64,000 nucleotides of DNA from Patiria miniata (GCF_015706575.1 NW_024037074.1:26029334-26093333), one strand, 5' to 3'. Positions 1 to 12,199 are shown, numbered from the stretch's first letter. Program-made: numbers and translations. The notes: generated by a model from the letters alone, not told the origin.

Positions 1-1038
1 AATAATTAATGAGAGGCTCGGCACGTAACGACATTGCAAACAGGAGATGCTGTCAGTCTGCGATTGTTTGGATACGGTCCAACAGATGGCCAGATCATTT
101 GCTGAACTTATAATAATAACATGAAAAAAAGAGAAAACGTTCAATTCTTTTGTGCACCACAGGGCCGAGTATTCATCACGCAGGTTATTAATAATAGCCA
201 ACATGAATGCTTAGAATTCTGCTGTTGTACACGGAATTTGAAATCATAGCATATGATGTGTTTTTCTGTCGCAATTAATGTTGCATCATAACAGTTTAAC
301 CGTAAACAGGCTCACAGCAAAACCTTTAAAACCTGTTGGCCTAAACCTATACACGTAAAATGTATTTCAATTTGCAAGCGTATTTTATTTAAGTACCTAA
401 TACATAAAAACATATATTTTTATTCTGCCATTCATTTTATAAAAATTTTAAAAAGATTTTAATAAATCAAATTGACCCACATATTTAGTTATTATACCAA
501 CGTAACCACATTGTCAATAGCTCATTACATACTTTCATCTACCGTAGTGTGGAGAACGTTAGGTAAGCAATACATTAAATTTTTGCTACCTCATACTGAA
601 AAACTGCACGGTTTTGCATTCTAAAAACATATAAATGCCTATTTTGGCACTAATTGAAAACCCTTTGAGACTGTAAATTTTGATTTTCAAAACCTGTTGA
701 CGAAGAGGTGCTCTGTGATGCCTGCATTCAGCTTCTGAAGTAGGATTAACGCAATGAATACCCTAGTGATGTACAAAACATGCAAAATACGTGTATACAT
801 TTACATGTAAATTACATAAACTGTATACATGTCAATTACTTGTACATGTACCTTCTGTCTTTTGATTAAAACAGAGAATTTTTCTGTGCTAAAGTACGAG
901 ATCGGAACTCGTTTAATTTTCAGTGAAGTACGTACTTACTGTACATGTACCGGTACACAGAGACTGAGATGATTGCGCTCATAGTCATAAGAAAGTTAAG
1001 GTTGGTGAAAACTGCGGAAATATTCTGATGTTTCGGCT

Positions 1039-1069
<31 letters not shown>

Positions 1070-2457
1070 ACTTTATTAAAACAACAAATGCTTCATGCAT
1101 TTGCCAGTCACAAAGAAGAAACTTTATAAATTAACTCATAAACTTAGCAAGCATCACAGTGAAAAATGTTAAACCTACCGGTATAAAACCTATTAAAACC
1201 TTTATTTCAACTTGGAAGCCTACCTGGGTATTTTATTTTTAAAATAATCTATTTTATTCCGGCATGCATTTCAACAATTTGTCAAGAAAATTTGAAAAAT
1301 CGATTTGACCCATGGTTTGTTTCCAAAATAGCCACATTTTCAATGAGGGGCCATTCAAAGTTGTTGATGTTTGCAATAAGTTTTCGAAATTGTTTTGACC
1401 GACCCACCCACCCCGATTTTCGATCTTCAAATATTGATTTTTCATTCAATAAAAAATATATAAGAATGTCCAGTTCAGTGACGGTGGAATGCAGCTGTAG
1501 TCCGTATACAGTACCTTCGCAACTACATGGCCCACTGGCATTCCTGTACGTATAGGGAGTCCACCTGGAAACCTGTAACACTAGACCATTCAAACAGTGA
1601 TAATAAGTATCAGCTCGGTCTAAAAAAAAAAACGACCTATTGTCTTGGCGTAAAGAGGTGTAATGACTCTCATTATTCATGGAGTTATTTAGAAACTTCA
1701 TTCGTTTTGGATAGAAAAAAATCGAACTTGCAACATGCGCTTTCCAGGCGTACAGTATGTCCGAGTGTATGTCCCCACAACTAGGAACAAGACAGCTAGT
1801 ACACGTACAACAAATTGTGTGGGAAACAAGATTTTTTTTTGTAAATAGAGAAAAAAAATCATACTTCATGCCTTTAGTTTCAAATGAATCGGGAGAAAAT
1901 TTGATCAGCTGTTTTTGTGACGGGATAAAGCTGCTAGATCTTTTAATCCCATGCGATTCCGAGCCAACACAATGGAATTATATCGTCTGCAGGATGCCTC
2001 TGTTATTCAAGATGCTGATGACTATAGGACTTCTTTTGAGTGAGTGTGTGTGTGTGTGCCAGACACCTATCAAGTCATTTCTTAGAATCTAGGAAACGAA
2101 ATGCCTCAAGGCCTCCAGGCCATTTTTATTAAAAAGCCGTCGTATGAATTATGGGGGTGTCATCTCGTCGAAGTGAATATGTGTCTGGCAGGCAAATTTT
2201 AGCCGGGTTTAGAAATTGCATCTGTCTGTAAAGTTAATGGAATTCCGAGTGAAGTGAAGTCACCAAAAAACAAGCACGAGTGCACAATAAGCTCTGGCCC
2301 AGTTCGGAAATGTCTCACTTTATATAATGGATAATAAACACGCATACGCATCAATAGAAACAAAATCACTGTTCCTAAAACCGTCGGCAAAAGTGCATTT
2401 TATGACCACGGCATGGCATTTGGTCAATTAGTCAATTGGTTTCGGTCAATTTTCCAG
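1..2457. other. no gene recognised; AT-rich DNA with a GATA microsatellite
   Basis: AT-rich non-coding DNA with TACATGTA words and a (GATA)n run at about 1041-1068. The longest open frame (195 codons on the minus strand at 1282-1869) matches nothing I know and has low-complexity, Phe/Ser-rich content, so I treat it as chance. Nothing else is supportable. Confidence 0.5.
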
Positions 2458-3362
2458 GGACAGACAGACAGACTGACCTACCGACCGACTGACTGACCAC
2501 CCGACTGACCACCAAGTGACATGAAGAATCTCCTGCCAGAGCTTAAGAAAATAAAAATAAAAGTGTTCATACCAAACCAATTAAGATATTGCATTCAAAC
2601 TTCAGTGTATTGTTGAGCATTTCAATAAAGTAAAGCAATGCGTGTATTTTAGTTTTCCATAAAAATACTCTTGCTTGCATGTACATGTATTTGAGTACAC
2701 AGGGATGTACATGTACATGTACATGTGGGCAGTTCCATCATCACAGACATTACAAATCAGACAGTGTTTTTGTACATGTACATGTACCGTATTTTTAATG
2801 TTTAGAAGCTCACTGATTAAACGTGAACATGTATTATTTTAAATCTTATAGATCCATCATCTAGTAATGGTTGAGGCGATTACAGACTAGGAGGTTTGGA
2901 TCATTTCTCTGAATCATTCGTTAGATATTATGGTTAATTGGCTCTGTCAGGGACATTACATTCAAAATAACAAAAGTAATATCCGTGACAGAGCTAATTA
3001 ATGATTCAGAGAAACGATCCAAAACTCCTAGTGTATTTATAATCTCTTTGGCCATGACTACATTTTGTATACTATACATGTATATAAGGTTTGAAAAATA
3101 TATTTCCAGGTTTTATTCTCTGAAATTTCGCACACAAAATTGTTGGATTTGTAATGTCTGAAACACTTGAATTTGTGTAAATATGTACACTGTACATGTA
3201 TCAAAAGTTTGTTTCCATGAGTGGTATAAAGACCATTGGAGAATTTATTTACATGTATCCTTTTGATCTGTTTTTCTCGACATGAATTTCGTGAAACCTT
3301 TTTTAGCTCTGGCAGGAGCTTCTACTTGTCACTTGGTGGTCTGTCTGTCTGTCTGTCTGTCT
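2458..3362. mobile_element. inverted-repeat element with CAGA-type ends
   Basis: The left end has a CAGA/GACTGACC-like simple repeat followed by ACCACCAAGTGACATG and CTCCTGCCAGAGCTTAAG. The right end carries the reverse complement (AGCTCTGGCAGGAGCTTCTA, ACTTGTCACTTGGTGGTC) followed by (GTCT)n. Arms are about 40 bp and 760 bp apart. This looks like a non-autonomous DNA element with simple-sequence subterminal ends; the family is not identified. It encloses the foldback at 2878-3044. Confidence 0.5.
2878..3044. mobile_element. foldback MITE, about 170 bp
   Basis: Two imperfect inverted arms of about 65 bp surround a short centre. The left arm reads GATTACAGACTAGGAGG, then TCTCTGAATCATT, then CTCTGTCAGGGACATTAC; the right arm is the reverse complement with scattered differences. 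It has no coding capacity and could form a hairpin if transcribed. Confidence 0.65.
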
Positions 3363-3811
3363 CAAAAATTGGCCAAAAATATGATGTTCCATATGTATGG
3401 TACCATCGGCGTCCAATTTTTTGGCGTCGCATTTTAAGCTCTGGCAGGGATCATTTGATCGATTTCATGCAAGACTTTCATGCAAGACTTCTTGCAACAT
3501 CAGCCTCACTTGAGACTTGAACACGTAATATCGTGCACTCACACTTGTTTCATAAAGTTTCATTGCAATTTTCTTAGTTCGAAACAATAATTGGTACATG
3601 TTTGTATGTATTAGGGCCGCAAGTATTATTTGGTCACTCGATTAATCGATCAAAGTGTTGATTATTCAGTTAGATTTTTCGTATTGATTCATCGAAAACC
3701 ATTTTGTGAAGAAAAAAAAGACTTCCTTTAGAAGGAGTGAGAGACTAGCCAAAAATATCTTAAACCCAAAATTGCAAACATTCCACATAGCGCTAAAACT
3801 GAAATCGCCTG

Positions 3812-4425
3812 AGTGGGGCACTGTGGCAAGGGCGGATCCAGAACACAATTTTTTTGGGGGGACCAAACAATTTTTTGGTTCTCAAAAAAATTACGTTGTT
3901 GGGTTCGGGGCCCACTTAAAGGGCCCCCAAAATTTGTTGTATTCTAGATGCTCTGTGGTGCGATCTGAGGCAATTTCTGACCACTTTAACCAATGTTTTT
4001 TGAGGAAAAGATGGTGGTGTACTCATTGCCTGCCTTTATTGCGAAGTCATCTTAAAAAAAAGGGGGGGGGGGCATGGCCCCCTTTGGGCCCCCCTGGATC
4101 CGCCCTTGCACTGTGGCTAACTGATTACGCTGTTCGACTAATGTGCTGTGGTACAAAATGTACGTGGGCTCGAACCCTGACAGGGAACGTGATGCTTGTG
4201 TTCTTGGGCAAGACACTTTACTACAATTGCCTCTCTCCATCCAGGTGTATAAGTGGGTACCTGTGAAAGTATGGTACATGTAGAGACTAAATTGCGCTGA
4301 TCTCGAGCTACTGCAGAAAAATGGTCTCATTCCTGATGAACAGGGGTAATAATTGTGGAGTGCTTTGATTCCTTAGGTATAAAGTGCTATTTTGTAAGCA
4401 CCACATTATTATTTTTATTATAAAA
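3812..4425 (+). mobile_element. tRNA-derived SINE, split by a MITE
   Basis: After removing the inserted MITE (3827-4108 plus one target copy), the head reads like a tRNA: an A-box-like stretch (TGGCTAACTGATTACGC) then a B-box-like GGGCTCGAACCCTG. The body has GGGCAAGACACTTTACTAC, CTCTCTCCATCCAGGTGTA and GTGGGTACC, and the AT-rich tail contains ATTATTATTTTTATTA. The same body is seen at 57108-57390. SINEs are copied by LINE machinery from RNA polymerase III transcripts; this copy is interrupted and should be silent. Confidence 0.65.
3827..4108. mobile_element. hAT-like MITE with 8-bp target duplication
   Basis: The terminal inverted repeats are CAAGGGCGGATCCAG and CTGGATCCGCCCTTG. The element is flanked on both sides by CACTGTGG (3819-3826 and 4109-4116), an intact 8-bp duplication, which is the size hAT transposases make. 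The interior is G/C-tract rich and non-coding. A fragment of the same interior lies reversed at about 5912-5990. The perfect target repeat implies a fairly recent insertion. Confidence 0.85.
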
Positions 4426-4787
4426 AAAAATAATAGAGATATGTAGGTGATATCATTTTTATATCGCCTCTTTTCTCCAACCTGCATTTTTTGAAGAAAA
4501 AAACCCCCGGCCGTTCAATTAATCGAAATCGAAAAAGGGAACGATTAATCGATCAAAGAAAATAATTGTAAACTTGTTGCCCTAACATATACCTCCCCAT
4601 TTACGGTACATTTACATGTACATGTATACTGCTTACAATCATGGCAAGCACAGCACTGTGATGTTGATTGCTCGTAGTGTACACAGGCATGTACATGTAT
4701 GTAAATGACGATTTAAAAAAGTTTGCCGTCTGAAGACACTACAAAAACTTCCAAATGTAAACAAGTTCTGTTTTTTGCTGTATTCAG

Positions 4788-5031
4788 CTGGGGCCAATTT
4801 CATAGAGCTGTTTAAGCACACAATTTGCACAAAAACGTCTTGCTTGATAAAATCAGGTTACCGGCCAAAACTCCATGCGATTGTTGTGCTAAGTAAACAA
4901 CAGCTAAATACCGGTCACAAGCAATGTACATCACATGGAGTTTTGGCCGGTAACCTAGTTTTACTATTAAGCAATGTTTTTTCGTGCTTAAGCAAATTTT
5001 CTGCTTAAGCAGCTCTATGAAATTGGGCCCT
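4788..5031. mobile_element. GGGCCAATTTCATAGAGCTG foldback MITE
   Basis: Long inverted arms run from GGGCCAATTTCATAGAGCTG inward through AAGCA-rich sequence to GGTTACCGGCCAAAACTCCA. The reverse complement returns as TGGAGTTTTGGCCGGTAACC and ends CTCTATGAAATTGGGCCC. A shorter relative sits at 43086-43273. Non-coding. Confidence 0.75.
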
Positions 5032-6213
5032 GATCATTCAGACTGTCAATAAAAACATACTGAACTGACATATACATACAGCACTTTTTTTTTCTTCTAC
5101 GTAGCATCTTTCCCAAGAGCTGATGGAGGCCATTTGTTATATTTAGAGCTGGAAATGAAAAAGAAAAAAAACAAACTATTTATAAGATTCAGAAGCATTT
5201 GAATGACTGTTGGATTGGATGTCGGTGGTTTGCATTGTTGAGCCAGGGAGAAGTCCGGCCAAATCAATAACTGCACTTGATTTGGCCGAGTCGGTTGGAT
5301 CATACCAAACGCATCCTCATTGACACTAATGGCAAACCACTAGAGAAACCTCTCTCGTCTGCGCTGTCCTGAGCACAGATCTTGTCAACGGCTGAGAAGG
5401 CACTTCTCTCTACATTTCCAATTCAAAAACAATTTGTCACTCTTGTTATTCCTCTTTTTTTTGGGGGGGGGGGGAGGTGTCTTGGTAGTTTTACATGTAT
5501 TGATGCCAAACACTCTATGGAATTTGACGAGTCGTGTCATTAGATTGAAAAAGGTCTTTTAAAGCCACGTAGTATCATTTGCAATTACTTTAAAAAGTAA
5601 CTACTGATTTAACCTGAACCCCCTTGAGTGATTTACTATAGGATCCTTCCTCAATCTTGCAAAGTCCAACACCATAATGGCAAACTCAACACCCAAACTG
5701 TTGGACTCTGATTATGGTGGTTACTCCATCAGAATCAAGCCAAACATGCTGTTGGATTTTGAAGGGTTGGGGTGGTTAGGGTTAATGCAGGGCTGACTCA
5801 CGCATTTCAGGTTGCATATGTTCTCATACTCTCAACCGCACTCGTGATTTCTCACGCTAAAAAAGAAAAATAAATAAAACTAGAAAATGATGTTTAAATG
5901 ATAATCTTTTGCTCAAAAAAATTGGTTAAAGTGGCCAGAAATTGCCTCGGATTGCACCACACAGCATCTAGAATCCAATTGTGTTTCTGAAACCCACGCT
6001 GTTAGGGCTTCGCGCTCGCATTATTATTAGCATGATTACTTCTGATCAAGCTCCATCGCTAAATACTCACTCTCAGCTCTTACTCAAAGTTGGCGGCCCT
6101 GGTTAATGACACACAAACCTAGCTTGCACAAAGTGAAGATAGGACTGGTATAAAAAACCTGTGAAACTAGTCTGCCTGAAATGTGACTCAGCACTCAGGT
6201 TCAAATTCCCCCA
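5032..6213. other. no gene recognised; MITE fragment and short repeat
   Basis: A reversed fragment of the hAT-like MITE interior lies at 5912-5990 (GGTTAAAGTGGCCAGAAATT, GCATCTAGAAT). At 5641-5790 a repeat built on GTTGGACTCTG and GTTGGATTTTGAAGGG ends in GGTTAGGGTTAATG, resembling endings seen near 46.7 and 62.6 kb. Nothing else was recognised. Confidence 0.45.
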
Positions 6214-6522
6214 GGCTTAGGTGGATTGGGTCTTCATTCCCAACCAGATCCTAACCAGGTTCCACTGGAATACGCCAGGAACCAGGGTTTGTTATCCTAG
6301 CTCTTTGAGAATGAGAGAACATCTCTTCATCATCTTCCCCTGCTACGATTCTTCAGTCTTTTCAAGCTGGCTTAGGTGGATTGGGTCTTCATTCCCAACC
6401 AGATCCCAACCAGGTTCCACTGGAATATGCTAGGAACCAGGGTTTGTTATCCCACCTCTTTGAGAGAACACCTCTTCATCATCTTCCCCTGCTACGATTC
6501 CTCAGTCTTTTCAAGCTGCGGT
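6214..6522. repeat. tandem duplication of a 155-bp unit
   Basis: Two adjacent copies start at GGCTTAGGTGGATTGGG (6214 and 6369) and end at CAGTCTTTTCAAGCTG. They differ by several substitutions and a few missing bases, so the duplication is not very recent. The repeats keep a reading frame open by chance; no gene is inferred. Confidence 0.85.
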
Positions 6523-6596
6523 TCCTGTGCACTTTTGAAGAGTCCCCGGTATACTAGAAGTACATGTAATATTGTTACTGGAAATGGTACAGTCTG

Positions 6597-6834
6597 TACC
6601 TTAGGGAGACATTCCCATAAGGTTATGCACCAAAAATTTCCAACTTTAATGACACCTACCGGTAACCCCAATTTTCCCTTATCCTACTCCCACAAATTTT
6701 GTGTTTTGGACCAAAGCCTATATACTTTTGGCGATAAAATTTTACCTCTACCGGGGGTACATTTGTAAAATAGGAGTTGTGACATTAGGGAGACATTGGA
6801 ATGTCTCCTTAATGTCCGGTGTCTCCCTAAGGTA
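6597..6834. mobile_element. MITE with CCTTAGGGAGACA ends and TA target site
   Basis: The left end TACCTTAGGGAGACA and right end TGTCTCCCTAAGGTA are inverted repeats bounded by TA, the target duplication typical of Tc1/mariner elements. An internal copy of the end motif (ATTAGGGAGACATTGG) lies just inside the right terminus. Non-coding, about 235 bp. Confidence 0.65.
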
Positions 6835-9082
6835 TAACTTATGACGGAAAAAAATGTGTACATTAAGAGTAAACGTAAATTGATTTCATTATACAAAATT
6901 CCAAGTCTCGACAAAAATTGTCAGCTAATGTTAAATATCAACCTTACGTTACGCAAACATGTAGATTTTCTGAGTGCAGTTTATCAATCTAGATCATCAC
7001 TACGAGAGATCTAGAGTGATGGATGAATGCATTCCCTGGATAAATCTTTTAAGATCTGAATTGCTGATAAAAAAAGCACAAAAACCCATGCACTGCAAAA
7101 AAGGCCTTTGTAAAGGGGGGGGGGGATGTGGTCATCCTTATTAAACGTGAAGGGCTTTTATTGAGTCTTAGTGGTTCCCCCTCCCCCCTAGTGCAATCAG
7201 TCACAGCTGCCAGATCACAAAAGATGGATTTCATATATCTGGGGGGTTCTGTTGATAAGGCGATGACAGATGAGTTTGTTTGTGTGTTTGTTGTATGGGG
7301 GACGGGAAAGGGAAGGATTGAAGAACAAGGTGAGTCAAAAAATGCGGAAATATAATTTCATATTTAACAAAAAAATGAGACCGGCTCCACAAAAAAGGGT
7401 ATTAAGTCGCGGTGTGCATTATTGGGTTATGGCCCGCTCAACATTGAGAGGGTAAAAAAATTGTCAAAATGTTATGTTCATTTTTTGTCATGATGACATC
7501 TTTAATACCTACTGTCTCAGGTTTCATTCACATAGGCCTAAATGTTGATGTTGATGAACAAAGTGGAAAAAACAACAACCATTTTGTGTGCATTGTTCTG
7601 ATGTTCTACAACAAAGCCAGCTTTTTCAAAGACCGTTTTCTCAGTTGTGTAATTTGAACTCCAAGGAAGTAATTAATATGAAAATACGTCATATCTCCTG
7701 AACGGGAGGGGCTATGAGCTCTATTACATACCAAATGAAAGCTTACATTGTGGGCTTTCAAACCATGTATATAACTCAATTTACCCTTGAGTAAGACACA
7801 ATATCCTTTTTTGGTGGAGCCGTTCACAAAAATAACTATGTCTGGTGAGCCAATTTAATAACTACATAAATATCACCAATATATCACCATAAATATCACC
7901 ACGTACCCTGCGCTATCAGTTTTCAAACCAGTACATTCACGCATCCTGTCTCCTACATTAAAACTGAAGCACCATACTATTCGTGCACTGGGTCAATTCA
8001 TTTGTATTGCAGTGGGGCATAAAATAACGAATGAAACATATATGCAATTACTTGTACAGGACACGACAAGTTAATTTTTTTTCTCGGAAAATGCATCTTA
8101 TCAGTAAAAAAAAGTGTTGTAAAGATTTAGTGAAGTACAATTTGTAGAAACATATTTGAACAAACTTCAAACATGATGGACATGAACATGTATGTACAGT
8201 ACATGTAATTTTGAGTGGTACAGCCTACAAACACTGTACTATCTGATCTTTATCATCAGCCAAAAAACCACAAAATGTACTTGTGACATGTCCGCTTTCT
8301 GCTGCAGCACTATTGCACTAGAGCCACATTGTCTGCGGGGTAATTGTCCAATTTTTCTTCATTTGTTTTGTTACCGCGCGACTCCAAATTGCTAAATCCA
8401 TCTCGGCAATGATCCCAACATTGCAACGTCGGCGGCCACTCATGGCTTGATGGAGTCGGCCAGGAATTATCTAAGACAGCCAACCGATTGGACAAGAGAA
8501 AGAGAAATAAGAGCAATACTTCGTAATATGTCCACGCCAATACTCCAACTTGTCAGATCGTTACTGATGAGTGCATTAATGTTGGAGGGCAAACTCTTTG
8601 TGATTGATGTATGTTTTGAGATGGTTATGATATGAAGTACACGTAGGCTTTAAGCTGGCCTCAGGTCGACCTGCGATTTGCTTGTGCCACGACAAAACCG
8701 TCGGCATCAAGCAGCAAAATAATACTCAGGTCACAAAACTGAGAAATCGTGTGATTCTCTTGAAACAAGCGGCATCCCGACGCAAAATAATCTCAACCAT
8801 GCTCATGTCACCCAAACTGCGACGATCCACCATGATTCCACAGCATAGACAGTCATGCGGCTTCTTTGACAATAAGGGAATAATTATGTGTTTGGTCGGT
8901 TCGACCCGAGCCATTATCAGCGCGCATTCCCCTGATGCGGTCTAAAATGTACTTGTATTCCCATTCATACCTTTTGAGTCAAAAAGTCCACACAAGTCAA
9001 AATTATACATTTCCAACGATTTTGTTGAACAGTTTTACTTCATTGTTTGTTTTAAACAACCCTAGGCTCTAGCTATGGTATA
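6835..9082. other. no gene recognised
   Basis: Mixed unique-looking sequence. The stretch at 8380-8950 is less AT-rich than its surroundings, with open frames on both strands (for example 264 bp at 8682-8945), but none matches a known domain and no convincing splice-site pair frames them. G runs lie near 7117-7127. Confidence 0.35.
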
Positions 9083-9553
9083 CAAATATTGAATGCTTCG
9101 AGTGGTGTAGTAAAACTAGCCTCCCGAGGTGATCCATGGACATTCTATTTTCCCGAGGCGAAGACGAGGGGAAATAGAATGGTCCATGGATCACCGAGGG
9201 AGGCTAGTTTTACTTTACCACGAGATAAAGCATTCAATATTTGTTTTATAACACTTCACCCACAGATTCTGCTTGATTTTAATATTTTAAATTATTTAAA
9301 TCTGAACACAGTTGAAATAAACTTCAATTTCAATACAAAATTGGTGGAAAATGTTTTTCTCTCTTCCAAACTACCCCTTCACGAAATGTATGAACCCAAG
9401 TCTGCGGCGCGCTCTCTTTGGAACAGTACGTGCTACGCGCAACTTTTGACCGTGCACTTTTGACCGTGCACAGAAAGATAGCAAAATTAGAAGGTAACAT
9501 GTGACTCGCTCTCGGCCAATCAAGACACAGAATCTGTGGGTGAGGTGTTATAA
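9083..9553. mobile_element. compound foldback element
   Basis: Two nested structures. An inner palindrome (9083-9243) has arms CAAATATTGAATGCTT, GTAAAACTAGCCTCCC and GATCCATGGA around a core CGAGGCGAAGACGAGGG. It abuts an inverted repeat at 9246-9553 with ends TTATAACACTTCACCCACAG and CTGTGGGTGAGGTGTTATAA. Both appear non-coding; they may be one compound element or a palindrome beside a MITE. Confidence 0.6.
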
Positions 9554-9868
9554 TATGGAATATCCTCTTGTGAGTAGTAGTAAACGATCTCATTATATGG
9601 TAATTGACGCGCGCATGGTGTGTACGGCGTGATGAGCGCTGGTGTCGTGTGCTGAAAATAGGATGTCTTGATGCGCGCACAATCGCGATGTCGTCGTAGA
9701 AGTTGAAATTTGTTTACTCTTGCGACTGTTGATTTTTTTTAGCGCAAACTCATTCCGATCATTCCGGCGACTGAAATGTTCCCAATGGTTGTAGCTCAGA
9801 CGCAGCTTGATCCTGAAAAGTCAGCCGCCGACTGATCTGTGTTGTCGCAAGGTCGACATGAAGCCTGC

Positions 9869-10362
9869 TTTAGAGCTGTCCATTTTTCGAATAATTTATA
9901 ATTCGACTATTCGAAACTGTGTTTGACTGAATATTCGTACTCGGTATATTCGAAACTCGGCGGTCCAGATTACACATGCCAGCTGCAACTGCATGCTGCA
10001 CCTGTCAAAAGTTGCACGCAAAGCGCACTGGTTAAAATTGTGTGTGTGGCGATCGATGTTACGGGCCGCAGGAGTGTTTTACAGTAAGTATTTAATAGTT
10101 GTCAATGGCTTTAACCTCCTAAAAGGATGGGAACAATGAACTGCTGTTCACCTAAAAAAAACAAGTTACTGTCAACAAAAAGTGGCATCTGACAATAAAG
10201 CGCAACATATTTACGCTTCAATTAACATCACAGTCGTGTGTGTACCGGTACATGCATAGTTTTTTATTTTTTGAATACATGAATTCAAACCAGCAAAAAG
10301 CTATTTGAATATTCCGTTGATGATCGAATGTTTGAATATTCGGTATACGGGATAGCCCTAGT
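9869..10362 (+). mobile_element. TAGGGCTGTCC/ATTCGAATA hAT-like MITE, copy 1
   Basis: Starts AGAGCTGTCCATTTTTCGAA, with many ATTCGAA/GAATATTCG palindromes near each end, and ends GGGATAGCCCTAG. The interior (GCAACTGCATGCTGCACC, GGAGTGTTTTACAGTAAG, AACATCACAGTCGTGTGTGT) is shared with copies at 12407-12853 (reversed) and 29960-30407. The terminal form and subterminal palindromes resemble hAT MITEs. Non-coding. Confidence 0.75.
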
Positions 10363-10844
10363 AGGCTTGTACATGTATGACTGCATGATGGAATAAAAAA
10401 CAATCGATTCTACCGGTATATTAGTATGACTCCACTTCAAATGTATAGGAATCAACATTGCACTAGAATTACGTCGCATTCGTAATTCACAATTGTACAT
10501 AATTGTATGTTGCTCGTAACCAATTGTTATGGAGGTTTTTCCCAATGCTTTTGAGCAGAGTAAATTAATTTTCTGACTCCTGAATGAGATGGAGTTGTGA
10601 CTCGTGAAGACCTGGGCAGAATGCAAATGGATTCCAAAAATATGTTAAAAGTTGCCCAAGCTTGATGTAATGTCCCAATTTACTCCTTTAATGGGTTCAA
10701 TTTAATGGCACTTCTAAGTGGAAAATGCTGCTTAACAAAAGTTTGTGACGAGCAACAATACATGTACATACATACATGAATGTGCACAGTTAGCATTCTT
10801 TGTAATGATGTATTGATGTAAACTGTGTTAAAGTAATTTATGGT

Positions 10845-11047
10845 TACACCTCTATGTTCTGACACCCCTATGTTCTGATGTATACCCCTACATGTATGTT
10901 CTGACACCCCTACTGGTATGTTCCGACTGCAAATATTCCTATTCCTAACCCTAACCCTAACAGTACCCTAACCCTAACCCTAACCGGGAGTAACACAATC
11001 GTATGTGTGGGTTGTCGAAACATTGGGGTGTCGAAACATAGAGCAGT
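10845..11047. repeat. telomere-like CCCTAA block in a TATGTTCTGACACCCC repeat
   Basis: Several CTATGTTCTGACACCCC phrases lead into CCTAACCCTAACCCTAAC, a CAGTAC break, then further CCCTAA units (about 10938-10983), followed by CGGGAGTAACACAATCGTA and GTCGAAACAT. CCCTAA is the animal telomere repeat. A relative without the telomeric core lies at 18918-18976, ending GTGTTACTCCCGG. Confidence 0.7.
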
Positions 11048-11117
11048 CACCAACCGTCATGAGGGCATTTTAAACTGGCAAATGGATCACTGGAAATTTC
11101 ACCTTCCGGTACAACCA

Positions 11118-11190
11118 AATATTTGAATATTCGATCGAATGGAAGGTTGAATATTCAAGTATTCAATTATTCGAATTGACTCAGCCCTAG
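11118..11190. repeat. short ATTCGAATA repeat fragment ending in GCCCTAG
   Basis: AATATTTGAATATTCGATCG and related words end in GCCCTAG. It resembles the terminal part of the TAGGGCTGTCC MITE family and is probably a remnant. Confidence 0.5.
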
Positions 11191-12199
11191 TCTGGAACTC
11201 AAATCCAGCTGCTGGCTGTAATTTTAAAACTGCTTCCCCCAACTCGCCTCTATAACCCAAGAGCATGTACATGTAACTTGATACCAGCATTCAAACAAGA
11301 ACATTCTATTTACCCACCCACGGGAAAAATATTGTTGTTTCATTTTTTTCAGATGCATGGACTATGAATTTCTATTTCCCCATCCAGGGAGGAATAGAAA
11401 TGTTTGTGTGTCTAAGAAACTTAAGATAACCACCTGCCTGACGAGCCATATTTGCTGAGACACACTAGCGCTGAATATTTCTCACACTGGCTGGGGACGA
11501 TCGAGTCCGTGAATCGCAACCCAGAGGAGTCGTAACCACGGCCTGTATAATATCCTCCCAAACCACATTGTACATATACCTCGTCAGTACATTAATAAAT
11601 TCCGCCTAATGAAGCATTGAGTCAGCGGGGCCGGGGTGTGCAGTAGACTGGCGACGCAGCAATCAGGGAACGAGACACAGAGACAGTCACCATGACAAAA
11701 GGTGTCTGCCCAACGGCCTGCCGTAGCAAGAATTTTATTGCATGATAATTGGGTGTCTTGTCATCACCAGTGCACAGCTTTGCTGTGGAATTTTATATAT
11801 TCATATTTTCTTGTCCTCTGATTTATTGGTTTAAAAACGTTCGTGATTGTTGCGGGCCTTCAACTTCAAGATTGCAGATGTGCTTGGGTAATCAAGCAGT
11901 CCACTTTTCGGCGGTTGCATGCACCGACGACGGAATTTTGAATATGGAATTGTCACCTCATTTTCATTTCTGAGAAATGCGTGGCCCAAACTTACACACT
12001 TTTTAGATGATACACCTCAACAGATGCTGTTGTACATGACAGTGATTAGAAAAATTAACCGCTGAATATTTGAAATTCAAATGAGCTTCAGTTTCTGAAA
12101 TATGCATGGAGCACGTTTGTGTACATGTAATATGAGATTTAAAGGTTTGCATGGTGGAAAGATACTAAAACAAGATAAGTTTGCGGTAGCACCATGTGA
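11191..12199. other. no gene recognised; possible conserved non-coding stretch
   Basis: The segment at 11440-11760 has a more balanced base composition and no repeat relatives that I can see in this window. It could be a regulatory element, but that is a guess from composition only. Confidence 0.3.

Larger units (their letters stand above)
3611..4586. mobile_element. TAGGGC-ended element with CGATTAATCGA motifs, host of nested insertions
   Basis: The left end TAGGGCCGCAAGT is matched in reverse by ACTTGTTGCCCTA on the right. Both subterminal regions carry CGATTAATCGATCAAAG. TAGGGC ends with palindromic subterminal words recall hAT-type non-autonomous elements, but no target duplication is visible here. 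A SINE and a second hAT-like MITE lie inside, so this is the oldest layer of a three-level nest. Confidence 0.5.

Noticed and set aside
1282-1869. 195-codon open frame on the minus strand, the longest in the window
   Set aside because: No recognisable domain, overlapped by frames on the other strand, and low-complexity Phe/Ser content. Likely chance in AT-rich DNA.
3706-4266. 186-codon + strand frame
   Set aside because: It crosses the boundaries of a MITE and a SINE, so it is repeat-driven and not a gene.
10938-10983. True chromosome end or fusion point
   Set aside because: The CCCTAA block is short, interrupted and embedded in a repeat framework with a second copy in the window.
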